A DNA stretch of 64,000 nucleotides from Dermacentor variabilis (GCF_050947875.1 NC_134569.1:202068627-202132626), one strand, 5' to 3'. Counted from the stretch's first letter, positions 21,332 to 33,510 are shown. Notes: generated by a model not told the origin, from the sequence alone. Program-made: numbers and translations.

Positions 21332-21970
21332 TTAGACGAAGCACACATACAGCAGAAAACTTGGAACAGCACAGTCTGACAACAAACCCATTGTTTTTAG
21401 GTCATCGTGGCTGCTTTAGCAACTTTGCTGTTCCGATTTGGCCTGCTTAAGGAATTTGTCCGAATACATTTGTTTGTAGCAAGTAAACCTATGGCATGTA
21501 GCTTCTTGTGCTGCCACAATGACGGTGGAGCAGGTAGTATGAAAACATTTTTTGTATGTATCTCTTTTGATATTGCCCCATCCCATCTTTCAACACCTTA
21601 TTTCTCGCAACATTAGCAAATCGGAGGATGAGCCTAAATTTATAAACTAAAAGAAAGCTAAATTCAGGCGAGCTGGCAGGTATGGCCTACACGTGCCACT
21701 TTCCTTGGTGCCAAATGTATGGGATGCCACATCGTAGATTTTTAATGTTTTGTTTCGTTCATTATAATGCTTCAATCAGAAAGAAATATTATAAAGGCAA
21801 AGCAAAGTGAGGTTGGCCTATGTATGCAGCTTCAGCAAACTGCATGCCAATAGAAAGCAAGCCACTTCAATTCTGTGGACTCTGCCTCTATACAAACCTT
21901 CTGCTTCTAGATAACGAAAACCACACCACAAGGGCAGTTGCATCCCGGCAGTGAAGCACCGTATCCTTAC
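21332..21970. other. WASHC5: WASHC5 intron 1, proximal part
   Basis: Begins with the donor GTAAGG on the minus strand at 21970. Nothing else recognised. Confidence 0.6.
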
Positions 21971-22192
21971 ATCATTTGCTTCCATCTTATTCTCGAAGTG
22001 CTCGATGACCTTGAAGTATTTGTAGTCGAGGAGGATGTCGCCATACTCGGCGACGTCTTTGCGGTTGTAAAACTTGGAAATGGATGGGAGTACGTCCGAG
22101 AGCCGCAGCAGCGCGGCCATGATGGCGTTGCCCTTGGAGGCGATGTGCAGGAGCGTAGGGCAGCAGGCGTTGTTCTCGGCTAGGAAGTCCAT
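21971..22192 (-). CDS. WASHC5: Strumpellin (WASH complex subunit 5), exon 1 with start codon
   Basis: 222 bp encode 74 residues starting MDFLAENNACCPTLLHIASK and ending YFKVIEHFENKMEAND. The order MxDFLAENN, GNAIxAxLLRLS, YGDIxxDxxYFK is the conserved N-terminus of animal strumpellins. The ATG at 22192 has G at -3 and G at +4, a good Kozak context. The exon ends in phase 0 at a consensus donor (GAT, then GTAAGG at 21970). The open frame runs on to 21818, but that part is intronic. Exon 2 at 6196-6087 joins in frame across about 15.8 kb of intron. The protein should be about 1,150 residues; only about 110 are in this window. Confidence 0.9.
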
Positions 22193-22750
22193 TGCGCCAA
22201 GTCAACTGCATCGCTTCAAGGACGACGTTTGAATGAACACAGCCGTTGACACGACATGTCATAGAGACGGGTTTCTTCAAGCGATAATTGCTAGCTGCAA
22301 CATTCGCTCGGCAAATGTCTTCAAACACATCACAAACTTTGTAGCAGCACGATTTGCGCAAGAACATTTCAGAATTCTTTTCTACCCGAGGCTCGACTGG
22401 GCGGATCTGCTCTGCGATATTCTACGCGTGAAACGAAGTAGCGATTAGCTTTGGAGGTACAGTTGCCATTTGTCTTGGTGAAATGATTCCTAATTTCGAT
22501 GTCACATTCGCCTGACGTTCCTATGGGGCCCGCCAAGTGTGACACGAGGCGCACTGCAGCCTTTACCTCGTATCAAACGTACGTTTGGGCGATTTTCCAA
22601 AGGTATTAAACATCGTGCCGCACCGAGTGACCCAACCAATGTCGAGACGTTATTGTTGGCAACATAACTGATGAGAATTTGCCGCTTCGTTCATGACAGG
22701 ACTGTGGCGTTTTGTTGGGAAATGAAGCAGAGAAGGCAGGTTATTCAAAG
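22193..22750. promoter_or_regulatory. 5' flank of WASHC5, possibly a two-way promoter
   Basis: About 560 bp between the WASHC5 ATG and a candidate plus-strand ATG. It holds no TE and no TATA box I can assign. The promoter role is inferred from position only. Confidence 0.4.
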
Positions 22751-22807
22751 ATGACGACCGACCCAAACACTCCACCCCCCGAACTCAGGCTCATGCGGCT
22801 TCGAAAG
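22751..22807 (+). CDS. Candidate first coding exon of an unidentified divergent gene
   Basis: From the ATG at 22751 (A at -3) 19 codons read MTTDPNTPPPELRLMRLRK and end exactly at AAAG followed by GTAATC, a fair splice donor. The spacing to the WASHC5 start suits head-to-head genes. I do not recognise the peptide and found no second exon on the plus strand. An open stretch this short could be chance. Confidence 0.25.
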
Positions 22808-22809
22808 GT

Positions 22810-23700
22810 AATCGACTGCAAACGGTGAAGGCAAAGTGAATTGACATTACACAGTTACGGACGGCCTCGCTGGGGCCTTCGGGTTGTTGTGGACGATTCC
22901 CGCGCTAATTTGTGTGTTAGAACAACATCGCAAGCACGCACATGGCGATCGAAAACGTGGCCCTCGCTCATGGATCCGAGGTAGTCAAGCTAACATCGTC
23001 CGGGTTCTTGGCAGGCGAATTTGGCTAAACAGGCGCTAAGGATGATTCTACATGTGTAGGAACCAGGGCAGGTCCTAAAGATTGAACTAAATGTACTGTA
23101 GTGGTCTAACATTACCACACGCCGTCTTCTCCAGCCATTAGCAGCAACCGGCGGCGTTAGGAGCCGCCTGGCGCCACCTATGAAGACACGTCGAAATTTT
23201 TTTTTAGAAAACTGCCAACTGCTTTCATAAGCACTATAACAAGTTTCGACAAATATATAAAACCAATTGTTTATATCAGATAAAAGAAATGGTTTAATTT
23301 ATGAGCATTAGTGCAAAAATATGTAATTTCTTAAATTGCCTCAGGAATTACTGAGAAAAACGCAATCTTTACATGCACAGTAACTGCAAATATAAGAGGG
23401 CCTCTTGCAATAGCATCAAATCGAAACACTGTATCAGGCAGCTTTGCGCAGCGGCGGTGTCGTACCCAATGAAGTGATAACTGAGGGGCGGCTATTGCTA
23501 GTTGAAAACTTTTCCCAATACCCCGCCGGGACGACGTGAAATACCGTCGGCCATGGCAATTTTTGGCAGGCCCTACGGGGCTTCATCTTTTAATGAAAAA
23601 TCAGAATGTTAATGGATAACCATTAGTTAACTTGGGTAACCTTCACAATCGTAGTTGTGAAATGCGTTGGAGTAGGTTTTACATGCGAAGCATTTCTACG
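22810..23700. other. No gene recognised
   Basis: Mixed sequence with a GC-richer part up to about 23180, then AT-rich. No family match. Confidence 0.4.
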
Positions 23701-23765
23701 CGAACATGTGCCACCGTGACAGTATCTACGCCCTAGTGCGCTCATCGTCGTTTCGTCAACTTGGT

Positions 23766-24128
23766 AAGGTCATAAAACAGCCGCCTACATCTTTAAGACA
23801 AAAGTGCATGACTAAATAAGTGATAGATGGATAAATAAATGATAAAATACGTGACGCACATTCGTGTCATGTAGGTCATGAAAGAGCCGCCTACGTCCTG
23901 GTGCTCTCATGGTTGTTTGGTTTACATGGTATGTATCAAAATGACATGCGTGTCATGTAAGTCATGAAACAGTCGCCTATGTCTTATTACCGAAATTGGC
24001 ACACTATGATAAACAGAAATCATAGGTCATGAGACAGTTGCCGACATCTCGGTATGTATCAAAATTGGCATAGTATGACAAGAGTGTATGACGAAATGAT
24101 TGGTCATGACATGCATGTCATGTCATGA
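23766..24128. repeat. Degenerate minisatellite with GTCATGAAACAG core
   Basis: Four diverged copies of a core like GGTCATGAAACAGCCGCC start near 23766, 23872, 23957 and 24029, with uneven spacing of about 70-108 bp. Between them ATGTATCAAAAT and GTCATG motifs recur. An 18-bp perfect palindrome, CATGACATGCATGTCATG, lies at 24105-24122. Confidence 0.7.
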
Positions 24129-24515
24129 CCTGTTCTGTTCGGTTGCTGCAACGTTACAAAGTGGGAGTATGCAAAATTTCTGAGAACGGGGCGGAGAGAG
24201 CAGCCAATCGGCAAGCGGTGAACTCCCCGGAAGTTTAGTTCCCTCGTTTGACGTCTGCTTGCACACAGTATTTATTTTTTTATTTTTATTTACATTACCC
24301 CTAAGGGCCCTCACATGAGGGTATTACATAGAGGGGGGGGTACAAACATGAAATATACACAAGAAATAAAACTACATAAAATAAACATACACACAAGGAA
24401 CATAAAATATATAGATATGAACAAGGGGTAAATGCACTTAGTAATGAAAACACAAGAACATTTTACATATGTTAATATGTGCATATAGACATAAGTAATA
24501 TCTAATCTGCTACCA

Positions 24516-27363
24516 CTAACCGTTTTCTTGCAACAAAGTTTGGAAAGATGGTAGGCTAACTTCAGTAGCTATGTGTGATGGTAGGTTATTCCATTCTATT
24601 ATTGTGCGAGGAATAAAAGTTTTTGCGTAGAGCGACGAGCGGCACATTATGCGTTTTACTTTGTTAGCGTGGTCACGGCGCGGGAAAACTGCAGGCGGTG
24701 GTGCAAAGAAGTCTTCGTGAAGCGTGGAATGGTGATAAAGCTTATGAAATAAGGTTAGGCGAGCAAACTGGCGTCGACGTGATAGTGATTCCAACTCGGC
24801 ACGTTGTTTTAACGATGTGACGCTGGTGAAGCGTGAATAATCGGAAAAGATGAAGCGAACAGCACGGTTTTGCAAAGATTCAATGTTGTTGATTATGTAT
24901 GCTTGATCGGGATCCCATATGGCAGAAGCATATTCAATTTTTGGGCGGATCAGCGTGATATAAGCAAGTTTTTTTAAGTGAGAAGGTGCGTGCTTGAGGT
25001 TACGTTTAAGAAGACCGAGTGCTCGGTTAGCTGATGCTAAGACGGTGTTAATATGGTAATGCCAAGTCAAGTCAGACTGAAGATGAAGGCCAAGATACTT
25101 GTAAGTTGGCGCAAGTTCTACTCTAGCATTATTGAGAAAGTAGGTGGTAGGAAGTCGAGTGGAATGGTTGGTAAATGACATTAGCTTGGTTTTAGATGTA
25201 TTTAAAGACATTAACCACGAAGAGCACCAAGCGGTCACAGCATCAAGATCAGTTTGTAAGGAAAGTCGGTCAGCGTCATTACTAATATTACGATATATAA
25301 CACAATCATCTGCGAATAATCGAATTCGAGATGAGACACATTTGGGTAGATCATTAATGAAAATTAAGAAAAGTAGGGGACCGAGGACGCTGCCCTGGGG
25401 GACTCCAGATGTTGAAGGAACAGAAGAAGAGTTACAGCCATTAGCACAGGTAAACTGTTGTCTGTCGGAGAGAAAATCTTTAATCCATGCAAGAACGTTT
25501 GGGTGAATGTTTAAGTGTGTTAATTTGATTAGAAGCCTGTGATGAGGAACGCGATCAAAAGCTTTAGAGAAGTCAAGAAACACTGCGTCAACTTGGAATC
25601 CTTCGTTAAATGCGGAAAATATATCGTTAGTAAATCCGGCGAGCTGAGTGTCGCATGAATAACCCCTGCGAAAACCGTGCTGGTACTTGAAGATGATATC
25701 ATGGTCTTCTAGGTAGTTGATGACTTGTGTGTGTATGACGTGCTCGAGAAGTTTACATATGTTGCTAGTTAATGAGATAGGACGATAGTTAAGTGGGACA
25801 GAGCGATCACCTGATTTAAATATTGGTATTACTTTAGCTATTCGCCAGTCATGAGGAATAATGCCAGATGATAATGATTGTGAAAACATGGCTGATAACA
25901 CTTGAAAAATGTTTAAAGATGCGTTTTTAAGTACCTTGTTATTGAAACCAAGATGATCAGAGCTAGTAGTAGTTTTGAGGTTATTCAACAGGGCAAGAAT
26001 ACCCGAATCACTGATGACAATTTCTGGCATGGAAATGTTAGGCAATGGCTCTAATATAGGCGAAGAAGTTATATCTTCATTGGTGAATACTGATGAAAAT
26101 GAATCGTTTAGAAGCTGCGAACACTCAGTTTCAGTGACTGGTTGTCCGTCAGCATTAATTAGTACTATATCAGGATAGGAACTCGGATTGATAATGCGCC
26201 AGAATCTATGAGAATTATTGGTTAACATAGTAGACAGGTCGTGAGTGAAGAAATTACGACGGGTTGTTTTAAGCAGGGACTGATACTCTTTATCACAATT
26301 TTTGTACTTGTTCCATGATGACAGGAGACGTGTGGTCATTGCTTGGCGGTACAAACGTTTTTTCTTATTATTAAGACGACGAAGACGATGTGTGAACCAA
26401 GGTGAATTTTTATGATGTCGGATGGTGATGATTGGCACATACTTATCAACAAGGTGAGTCAAGGTGGTTTTGAATGCCAGCCAGTTTGATTCGATTGAGC
26501 GTGATGAATACTGAGCCAGGAAGCTTTCAGAGAAGGTGTTTAGTTCCGAGTTAATCATCTCAAAATTCGCGCGATTGTAGCAATGAATTCGCTTAATGGT
26601 AGTTTTCTTTTCAGTAAATGGATGCGTGATGCACCCAGTGATAATGTCGTGATCGGATAAACCATTTAAATGTAGTATATCAGAAAGAACGTCCGGGTTA
26701 TTTGTTAGGACAAGATCAAGGATATTAGCCGTCGTAGCGGAGCGACGGGTAGGACTAGTAATAAGTTGAGCAAAAGAAAAATCCAAGCAGGAATGAAGAA
26801 AGGTGTGGGCTTCTTTATCACTGGAATTAACACAGAGAGTGGACCATTCAATGCTTGGAAAATTAAAATCGCCAAATACGAGGAAAATAGAGTTAGGAAA
26901 ACGCACATGTAAGTCGCTGAGTATTCTATGGAATTCACCCGAGAATCCATCAGACATATCAGGGTGGCCGGTAGAAAGCACCAATAATAACATCAGTAAC
27001 TCCGAATTTACACCATATCAATACACATTCGAGGAAAGTATCAACAGCGAGGGGAACAGCAGATAATTGTTTCTTTGTGGCTATAAGGACACCTCCTCCT
27101 TTTCTATTTATTCTGTCACACCGGAAAAAGGAAAATTCAGATTCACTCAGAAGAATGTAATCATCCGGAACGGTATCGTCCAGCCAAGTTTCAGTCAATA
27201 CTAGAAGTGAAACGCACGTAGAATCTATGAGCGAAGAAAGGGCGACAGTTTTGGAAAGAACACTTCTGATGTTTGTGAACAGGAAATGTGTATTATTCTT
27301 TAAATTATGACACACATTGGACAAGAATGACGTAGATTCTGTAGATGACTTATCAGCCGGCAC
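24516..27363 (-). CDS. ORF2 (endonuclease and reverse transcriptase) of CR1-like C
   Basis: The endonuclease begins at 27363 with TNIRSVLSK and the catalytic Glu in LVLTETWLDD. One frameshift near 26960-26993 separates this from a long open frame of 825 codons. That frame carries FGDFNFPSIEW, NGLSDHDII, NYRPISLTSNICKLLEHV, FLDFSKAFDRVPH and GVPQGSVLGPLLF. The catalytic FADD is at 25306-25317. The C-terminal thumb and basic end (RTIIEWNNLP) close at 24516. Apart from the frameshift it looks intact, making this one of the younger insertions here. Confidence 0.9.
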
Positions 27364-27366
27364 ATG

Positions 27367-27921
27367 TCATACTGTGGTGGGATGACGAACTGGCACAGCA
27401 CGGTTACCCGCGACATCCCACACATAGGTGTCATTATTGATGTGCAGCTTGTCGAATGTTAGGCGCACACGGTCACCTTGCTTTTTAATTGATCGAGAGA
27501 ACTGCAGAAGTTGCCGGCGTTTGTCACGAACGGCTTGGGAATAGTCGCGTCCTATGCTGAAACCTGTGTGCCTCAGCTTGCTGCCTTTACTTAAAATAAC
27601 CTCAAGTTCTTTATCGTTGAAGAACTTAGCTATAATGGGGCGTTTTTTCACAGTTGAAAAACGGCCCACACGGTGTGCCCTAGCAATGGAATTTACAGTG
27701 ACACCAAGCTTATCACGGCAGAACTCATGCACAAGTCGCTCTGAACTTTCCCAGCTTTCGGATTCGTTAGTATCGGTAACACCATAAAACAAAAGATTTG
27801 ATCTACGCGACTGGTTTTCTAGGTTATCGATTTTGTTAATGATGCTAGAAAAACCACTATCGAGAGATGTTGAGGCATGAACAGATGGAGCAGATTCTAA
27901 TTTGTTTTCCAGTTCCTGCAC
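27367..27921 (-). CDS. ORF1 protein of CR1-like C
   Basis: 184 codons without a break. The N-terminal part is a coiled coil (ELENKLESAP, IINKIDNLENQSRRSNLLFYGV). It is followed by an RRM-like core (SSERLVHEFCRDKLGV, RAHRVGRFSTVKKRPIIAKF). This is the nucleic-acid-binding chaperone type found in L1- and CR1-like ORF1. It likely lacks part of its N-terminus because the element is truncated. The ORF2 start lies 4 bp downstream in another frame. Confidence 0.75.
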   Translation of the reverse strand: MQELENKLESAPSVHASTSLDSGFSSIINKIDNLENQSRRSNLLFYGVTDTNESESWESSERLVHEFCRDKLGVTVNSIARAHRVGRFSTVKKRPIIAKFFNDKELEVILSKGSKLRHTGFSIGRDYSQAVRDKRRQLLQFSRSIKKQGDRVRLTFDKLHINNDTYVWDVAGNRAVPVRHPTTV

Positions 27922-28189
27922 ACGTTTGGTTAAGCTTTCGAAAACGAAATACTACAAAACGAAATTTTTCTCGTCTTCGAATGAATGAAATCCTTATCTA
28001 AGAAATGTAGTTTTTTCTTCTCAAGCGGAAACACGTTTTCAAGTAGTAGTACGTGTGACTACTGCAATTTATATTTATATTATTTTTTCACCGTCGTTCC
28101 TAGGTTGTGTCGCGCACAGCGAGAAAAAAAAGAAACGATGGCGCATTTTTCAAGAGGCAGCAACAAAATTCCAGTGGATCGGTGGCACG

Positions 28190-28395
28190 CGACGACGGGG
28201 TCGATTTTGCTGTACAACCAACGCACTATTTATTTCGAGAAACGAAAGGCGATGCCGGAATTCGCTTTCTGCCATTTCTTCAAACGCATTTTGCACCGCC
28301 ACCCGCTCTTCCTTCTCCTCGAGCAACGCCAGCGCAGCAACCTAAGTTCCCAACGCAAGCGCCATTTTTCTCGAATTAAACTATGGATCGGATCC
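28190..28395 (-). pseudogene. Possible PIF/Harbinger transposase N-terminal fragment
   Basis: On the minus strand an ATG with MALALGT and a stop overlaps a second frame. That frame reads LLEEKEERVAVQNAFEEM then AESEFRHRLSF, a charged helix resembling the start of HARBI1-like proteins. A one-base shift would link the two. No DDE region follows, since CR1-like C begins at about 27950. Weak call. Confidence 0.3.
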
Positions 28396-28750
28396 GAACA
28401 TGCTATTCAGCTGCAAAAGCCGCCGTTTGGATCCAGTCCAATCCACCAGACGCGCCATTCGAAGCCCGTCTCGTAACGAACGATGATCGCTCCAAACTTC
28501 CCAACTCCCGTCGCGTTCGGCGCCTAGCAGACGACATGCTCGGTGGCAAGATGATTGACAGGAGCGTGTCGTCATTTTGACGTCACCAAAAACGTGGCCG
28601 CGCCCTGCGGCTGGCGACGTCGGCGCGGAGTAGGCCAATCGCGCGCGCCGGTAAATGAACGAACGCGCCGAACGATCTCCGATCGCACCCTTGGTAGGCA
28701 CCCCGCACACTGCTTCCCATAACAGCGATTCCCACAGGGCGTGGGATCTG
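28396..28750. other. CpG-rich block
   Basis: Dense in CpG (for example GCGCGCGCCGG at about 28640) and contains TGACGTCA at about 28577. It could be a promoter of the Harbinger-like piece or of an unseen gene. No coding evidence. Confidence 0.35.
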
Positions 28751-29399
28751 CCGGCTATTTTTTTCATTTTATTGTTTACAATCACAGTTGTGTGTCCTTA
28801 AATCACATACTAGAAAAACACCGACCGTACATCACTTCTGTTCGGATACTTGCCCGCATATAGCACTTGTTAACCAGAAAATTAGCCATGCTGCACCCTC
28901 CCCAGTTCTATATTTGACCTTCGTTGCTTTACAGTTGTTCCGGAAAGCGGCATAATTACTAAGTTATTCGTCAAATGACTTTTAAAGCTCTGAATCAATT
29001 GCACGCTAAATTTACTGCAAATGTCTTACTCAGTCCGTACACTTTGAACTCAGTGTGCCCCTTATTAAGTAAACAAGTTGCCTTGTTTATTTAGCAGAGG
29101 ACACCGGCGAAACCAACGATGAACGACGCATGAGGCATAAAAAAAGGAAAATAAGGAAGAGAGCGTTCCATATTTATTGGCCGCGCTCCTATTCATGGCA
29201 CCAACGCGCAGATTTTGCCGCAGATTGCGCATACCATCACTTTTGGTGCAACTAAATGATTGCGATGCGATTTTGAAGATCTCATGATATGGGGGTGCGT
29301 TAAAATGTGACTGCCTCCAGATTTACCATTTAAACAACTGCCCCCAGGGTTAAAATAAAAAACGTTAATTTATATTTTGTTGATGATATTGCTGCTACT
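28751..29399. other. No gene recognised
   Basis: AT-rich, nothing recognisable. Confidence 0.4.
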
Positions 29400-31018
29400 T
29401 ACGTTATGCTGCAAAATATGTCCACTCCGCAACTCCGCCTTCTGCAGAGTGGAAGGTCTCAAAAATAATTTCCATGCCAAAATCAGGTGACACATCTTGC
29501 CTGTCTAACCCCCAGCCAATTTCTTTAAGGTGAACGTGCTGCAAAATACTATAGCCCATAATCTTGAAACAAATGACAGAATTCATGCAATGAAACAATT
29601 TAATCCATTCCAACCAGCATGGTTTTCGAAACGGTTAATCAAGAGCCACCCAATTCGTGGAAACCCTTCACGACTTAATTCAGAACATCAATGAGCAACT
29701 ACAGGTGGACATATTCTTTATGGATTTCTTTAAAGCATTTGATCGTGTTTCCCTTGTTAAATTGCTTCACAAGCTTAACCGCCTGCTTGGTAACGGCCCT
29801 CTTGTTCGTTGGATCAATTACTTTCTGTCAAACCGCTCCCAATACGTCGAAGACAATGATCACCTTTCTGATACTGTTCCTGCTTTGTCCGGCGTTCCCC
29901 AGGGCTCTGTTCTGCCCCCGTTCTGTTCTTATTGTACATAGATCATATAACAAACCAAGTCGACGTCACCATTCGCCTCTCTGCAACGATTGCATTCTTT
30001 ATCATACTGTGAGTAACCACGAAGATCAAGCAAAACTGAATAGTTCCCTAAATAAGGTAGTGCGGTGGTGTGCATACTGGCAAATGGTGATAAATTCTGA
30101 CAAATCTGTCGGCATGTGGGTCACAAACAAAAAATCTAGTCTGCAGTTCCCGCACGGTTTCAACGGCACTGTTCTCCAAAGCGTCATCCAGTACAAATAC
30201 TTAGGCGTAATCATCTCATCCGACCTCAGCTGGAATGCGTACATGCTCTACGCAGCTAAAGAAGCCCTAAACAAACTGTTCTACCTAAAAAAACGCATCT
30301 TATCGCATTCCAACAGCCAGAAAAGCAGCTTGCTTACGTCAGCGTTATCAGACCGGCACTCGAATGTGCCAACATAGTATGGTTTCCAGATACCAAAAAC
30401 ATGCATGCATTCATTCAAACATACACACATACATTCATACGCTCGAACGCATACAAAGAAAAGCTGCTCGATTTATATATAATCGCTATAAATGCACAGA
30501 TTCACCAACCGAACTTCTTGCTCGCACAGGCCTCGCCACCATTGAAATTCGAGCTAAGGTTCAACGAATAGAGTTTCTGTACTTAGTATTACACAGTGCG
30601 CTGAAGTTGGATCCCGCCGCCTTTGTAAAGTACAACCACACCAGACCGACTCGGCACAAGCGCGCTATCACGCTAGAAGAATTTCTTTGTAACAACAATA
30701 CGTTTCTCTTTTCATTCTTTCCACGAGCTGTGCGAGAGTGGAACTGCTTAAACCCTGCTATTACTGCCCAGACCACATTAGAAACATTCACAAATCATTT
30801 AGAAGGAACAGTCGCGATCATAACTTTGCTTTTTTTTGCAAGAGCAATTGTGTGAAGGACCAATGTATGATTCAATGAATATAAGTGTACATGCTTTTCT
30901 ATGCTAACTTCTTGTTTGTTCAGTGTTATTTTGCTCATATTGTACTTTTTTGGTGATCATGTGCCCACTTCTTTAATAATGCCTACCGGGATTCACAGTA
31001 TTATGAAATAAATACAAA
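29400..31018 (+). mobile_element. Decayed, 5'-truncated CR1-like non-LTR copy
   Basis: RT pieces appear in changing frames: EWKVSKIISMPKSGD near 29455, QHGFRNG near 29620, FFMDFFKAFDRVSL at 29710-29760, and SGVPQGSVLPP at about 29890. The YxDD box, expected soon after 29930, is not intact. The thumb (QYKYLGVIISSDLSW) lies near 30190 and the C-terminal basic part (FPRAVREWNCLNP) near 30720-30755. The 3' end has AATAAA at about 31007. Confidence 0.8.
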
Positions 31019-31350
31019 TGTCCGTCCCACCGAAAAACTTATCTGCAAAAATTGCCGCCACCGCCTGGAAGACGTTGAAGTAACGAGCGTTAGGCGTTCG
31101 GTTTACTAGAATAGATATGAATGAGATTAAGGTGAAGTACACCAATGTAAATACGAGTTTGTACGTTTATTTTCCCATATCATAAAACACACTCACAAAC
31201 ATTTCAATTATACATATTGCAACCAACTATCACACACATCACTGCTCACCATCTTCTTCACTGGCACCTTCATCAAATTCTTCCCTTGATTAATTACACG
31301 AACTGTCTTATTCTATAACACTTTCGTCGTCATCCATGGATTCACGTTCT
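31019..31350. other. No gene recognised; likely Helentron 3' flank
   Basis: AT-rich sequence between the CR1-like 3' end and the endonuclease end of the Helentron. The Helentron terminus was not located. Confidence 0.35.
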
Positions 31351-31379
31351 TATTCTCGGCTTTTCTTAATTAGCACAAA

Positions 31380-31992
31380 AACCGTCCTGTGACCAGTGAA
31401 GTAGTTAGGTATGGAACTTATTCGGTCCACGATGAATTCCGGCCTCCTTCCAACGAAGTCAGAGAAAACCAAGTCCAACGCAGTCCCCCACTGGGTGGTT
31501 GGTTCGTTAACGTGTCATTCTAGTTTCAGGGAAAATGAGTGTTCCATTCTTGCGTGAAAAGTACTTTGCTTATGATTGAAATCACCCACGAGTAACGCAG
31601 GCAGTCTTGCATTCGTGGAAACACGCTTGGATAAGACGGCAATGGTATCTTGAATGGACACATTGGATGCCGAATACATGCCACCAACCACAATCTTCTG
31701 GTCGACAACGATCGAGCACCCCTCTCCGTGTTGGGCGAAACTACCAAGGCTGAGTTCTTCAACCGCCAAAGTTTTCGGGTTTACATATATTGAAACACTG
31801 GCATTCTTCGAGGAGCCTTCCATGGATCGCCTAGAACTGCCGCCATGCGAAAGTCTTTCAAGGAATTCACGTCGTCTTGCTAAACGCCAGTTACCGCTAG
31901 CACAAGGACGTCCGCCTTGGCCACGAGGCGATCACTGGAGAGGTCTCTGAAATGCGCCCCTATAGATCGCGTGTTCAACAAAGCAACAGTCA
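31380..31992 (-). pseudogene. Endonuclease domain of the Helentron
   Basis: Begins MTVALLNTRSIGAHFRDL at about 31992. It passes through a broken catalytic-Glu region and reaches an open piece at 31823-31515 with ASVSIYVNPKTLAVEELSL and LLVGDFNHKQSTF (the GDFN motif). TALDLVFSDFV follows near 31470 after a stop. This is the exonuclease-endonuclease-phosphatase fold. It is decayed. Confidence 0.75.
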
Positions 31993-32172
31993 TAAACTAG
32001 TCTCAATGATCAAGGAAACTACAACATGTAGAGTAGGCTGTATTGAGGGGGAATTGCTGCAAGCGTTCAAATTCGGTCTCCAAGCTCGAGCTTCTTTGGA
32101 TTTTTGTATGCATGATAGAAACCATGATCGCTCTTCGAGTTTGTCAAATACAATCCGTTCAAGGAAGTGACC

Positions 32173-33415
32173 CTACCTAATGCTACATAGACAAGCTTTT
32201 TTGGGATGCTTTCTGGAATACTCGTAGACAACTTTGCCATAGGTACCCCTTTGGGATTTGTGGATGGTGATTGCACTGGCAGGCACGGTGTGCAGCTGTG
32301 TGCGTTTGATAGACACGTGCCTGAGCCTCGCGGATTTAAGTGAGAAGGACATGCTTTGTTGCTCCAACGGCACCCACTTGAATTGTCCGTCAACACTGTC
32401 ATGCTTAGTTCGCGCCTTCGTAGATGCCACCCTGCCTATGTTAGGCGCGCACTGAATCCATATCTTAATGGGCCTCTCGTACTCGATTTCCTTGAGCATC
32501 CCGACTGTTCCGTTAACCAGGCAGTCCGCAGTGTGAATGTTCTTAAGTAACATATACGCCCCCTCCCCCACGCACGGTGTTAGGTAGGTCGCCACTGTCG
32601 CCCAAAGCCGCTTCCGTGATCTTTCTTCTGACTTTAATTTTTTCGTCTCTCGTACGATGACCGAGCATTTTATCTACAGCCAGGTGCTCAACAACTCCTT
32701 CGCTATTTTCGGAAACCTACGCATTGTACGTGTCCACTTCCTTGTCGCTGTAGAAAAGACTTATTGCAGACGGACACATCATATGTGCCTGCAAAGCGGT
32801 CGCAAACCTGGAGTTAGATTTTAACTTCTGCGGTGAGCACTTGAGAGTCTCCTATTTTGGTCAGGAGGGTTGAGAACGCAGCATAACTCTGTCTAACCGC
32901 TTGATTCAGCGGAAAGTATGACATGGAGACACGCGAGGATGTCCGTGTTGTACACACCCTTTGTTCTTCGGTCTCCTGTAGACCTCTGCGGCCAGAACCG
33001 GAGAAAGCTGGCGCATATCACCACACAAGATGACATCAAAACCACCGAATGGTTGATTCATGCAACTGGGCCTGATTTTCCGGAGACAACGGTCAACTAG
33101 GTAGAGTATGTCAGCAGATAGCATACTCACCTCGTCAATGGGGACACAACACACGTCTTGGAATAGTATCCAGAAAGGTTGAGGTCATTGCTGGAAAGGC
33201 CTCTGTGTCGGTCTTTGTGAGACATCACAATTATAAATGCAGAATGCACCATCCTTGCTCCGAGCGCCACTGCAGCCTTTCCGTGGTAGCCGTTGCGACG
33301 TACGCATTAGTGGGCACCGCTTGCGATGATTCGCCGTACGAGACGGCTTTATTCCTACAATACCTGTTGTACGCCTCCATGGTCAGGCGTAAAACGAAAG
33401 TCTTTCCACATCCAA
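32173..33415 (-). pseudogene. Pif1-like helicase of the Helentron (main part)
   Basis: GCGKTFVLRLTMEAYNRYC (P-loop end and following helix) at about 33415-33350. Then motif II IDEVSML with LCGDMRQLSPVL at 33140-32990, and the 2B/C-terminal part at 32595-32173 with LVNGTVGMLKEIEYE and AITIHKSQRGTYG. The unwinding helicase drives rolling-circle transposition. Stops lie between the pieces. Confidence 0.8.
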
Positions 33416-33510
33416 GAGACGACGACGAAATGTCTTCTTGGTAGAACGCTTCTATCTGTGTTCTCTGGTTTCTGGCGAAATCTTCGGAATTTCCTGGTGC
33501 CAGGAGGCCC

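Larger units (their letters stand above)
24268..27950 (-). mobile_element. CR1/L2-like non-LTR retrotransposon C, nearly intact
   Basis: ORF1 (27921-27367), ORF2 (27363-24516) and a 3' UTR ending in an A-rich AAATAAAAAT-type tail at about 24268-24292. It has no RNase H, which with the ORF1 type fits the CR1/L2/Jockey branch. The 5' end stops at about 27950 without an obvious start codon context, so it is probably 5'-truncated. No target duplication was found. Confidence 0.88.

Noticed and set aside
21818..21970. Extension of WASHC5 exon 1 as coding sequence to 21818
   Set aside because: The frame is open by chance past a consensus GTAAGG donor, and the peptide beyond it does not resemble strumpellin, whereas 6196-6087 does.
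28055..28379. Plus-strand Arg/Ser-rich frames at 28.1-28.4 kb
   Set aside because: The minus strand gives a better helical, charged peptide; the plus frames have no motif.
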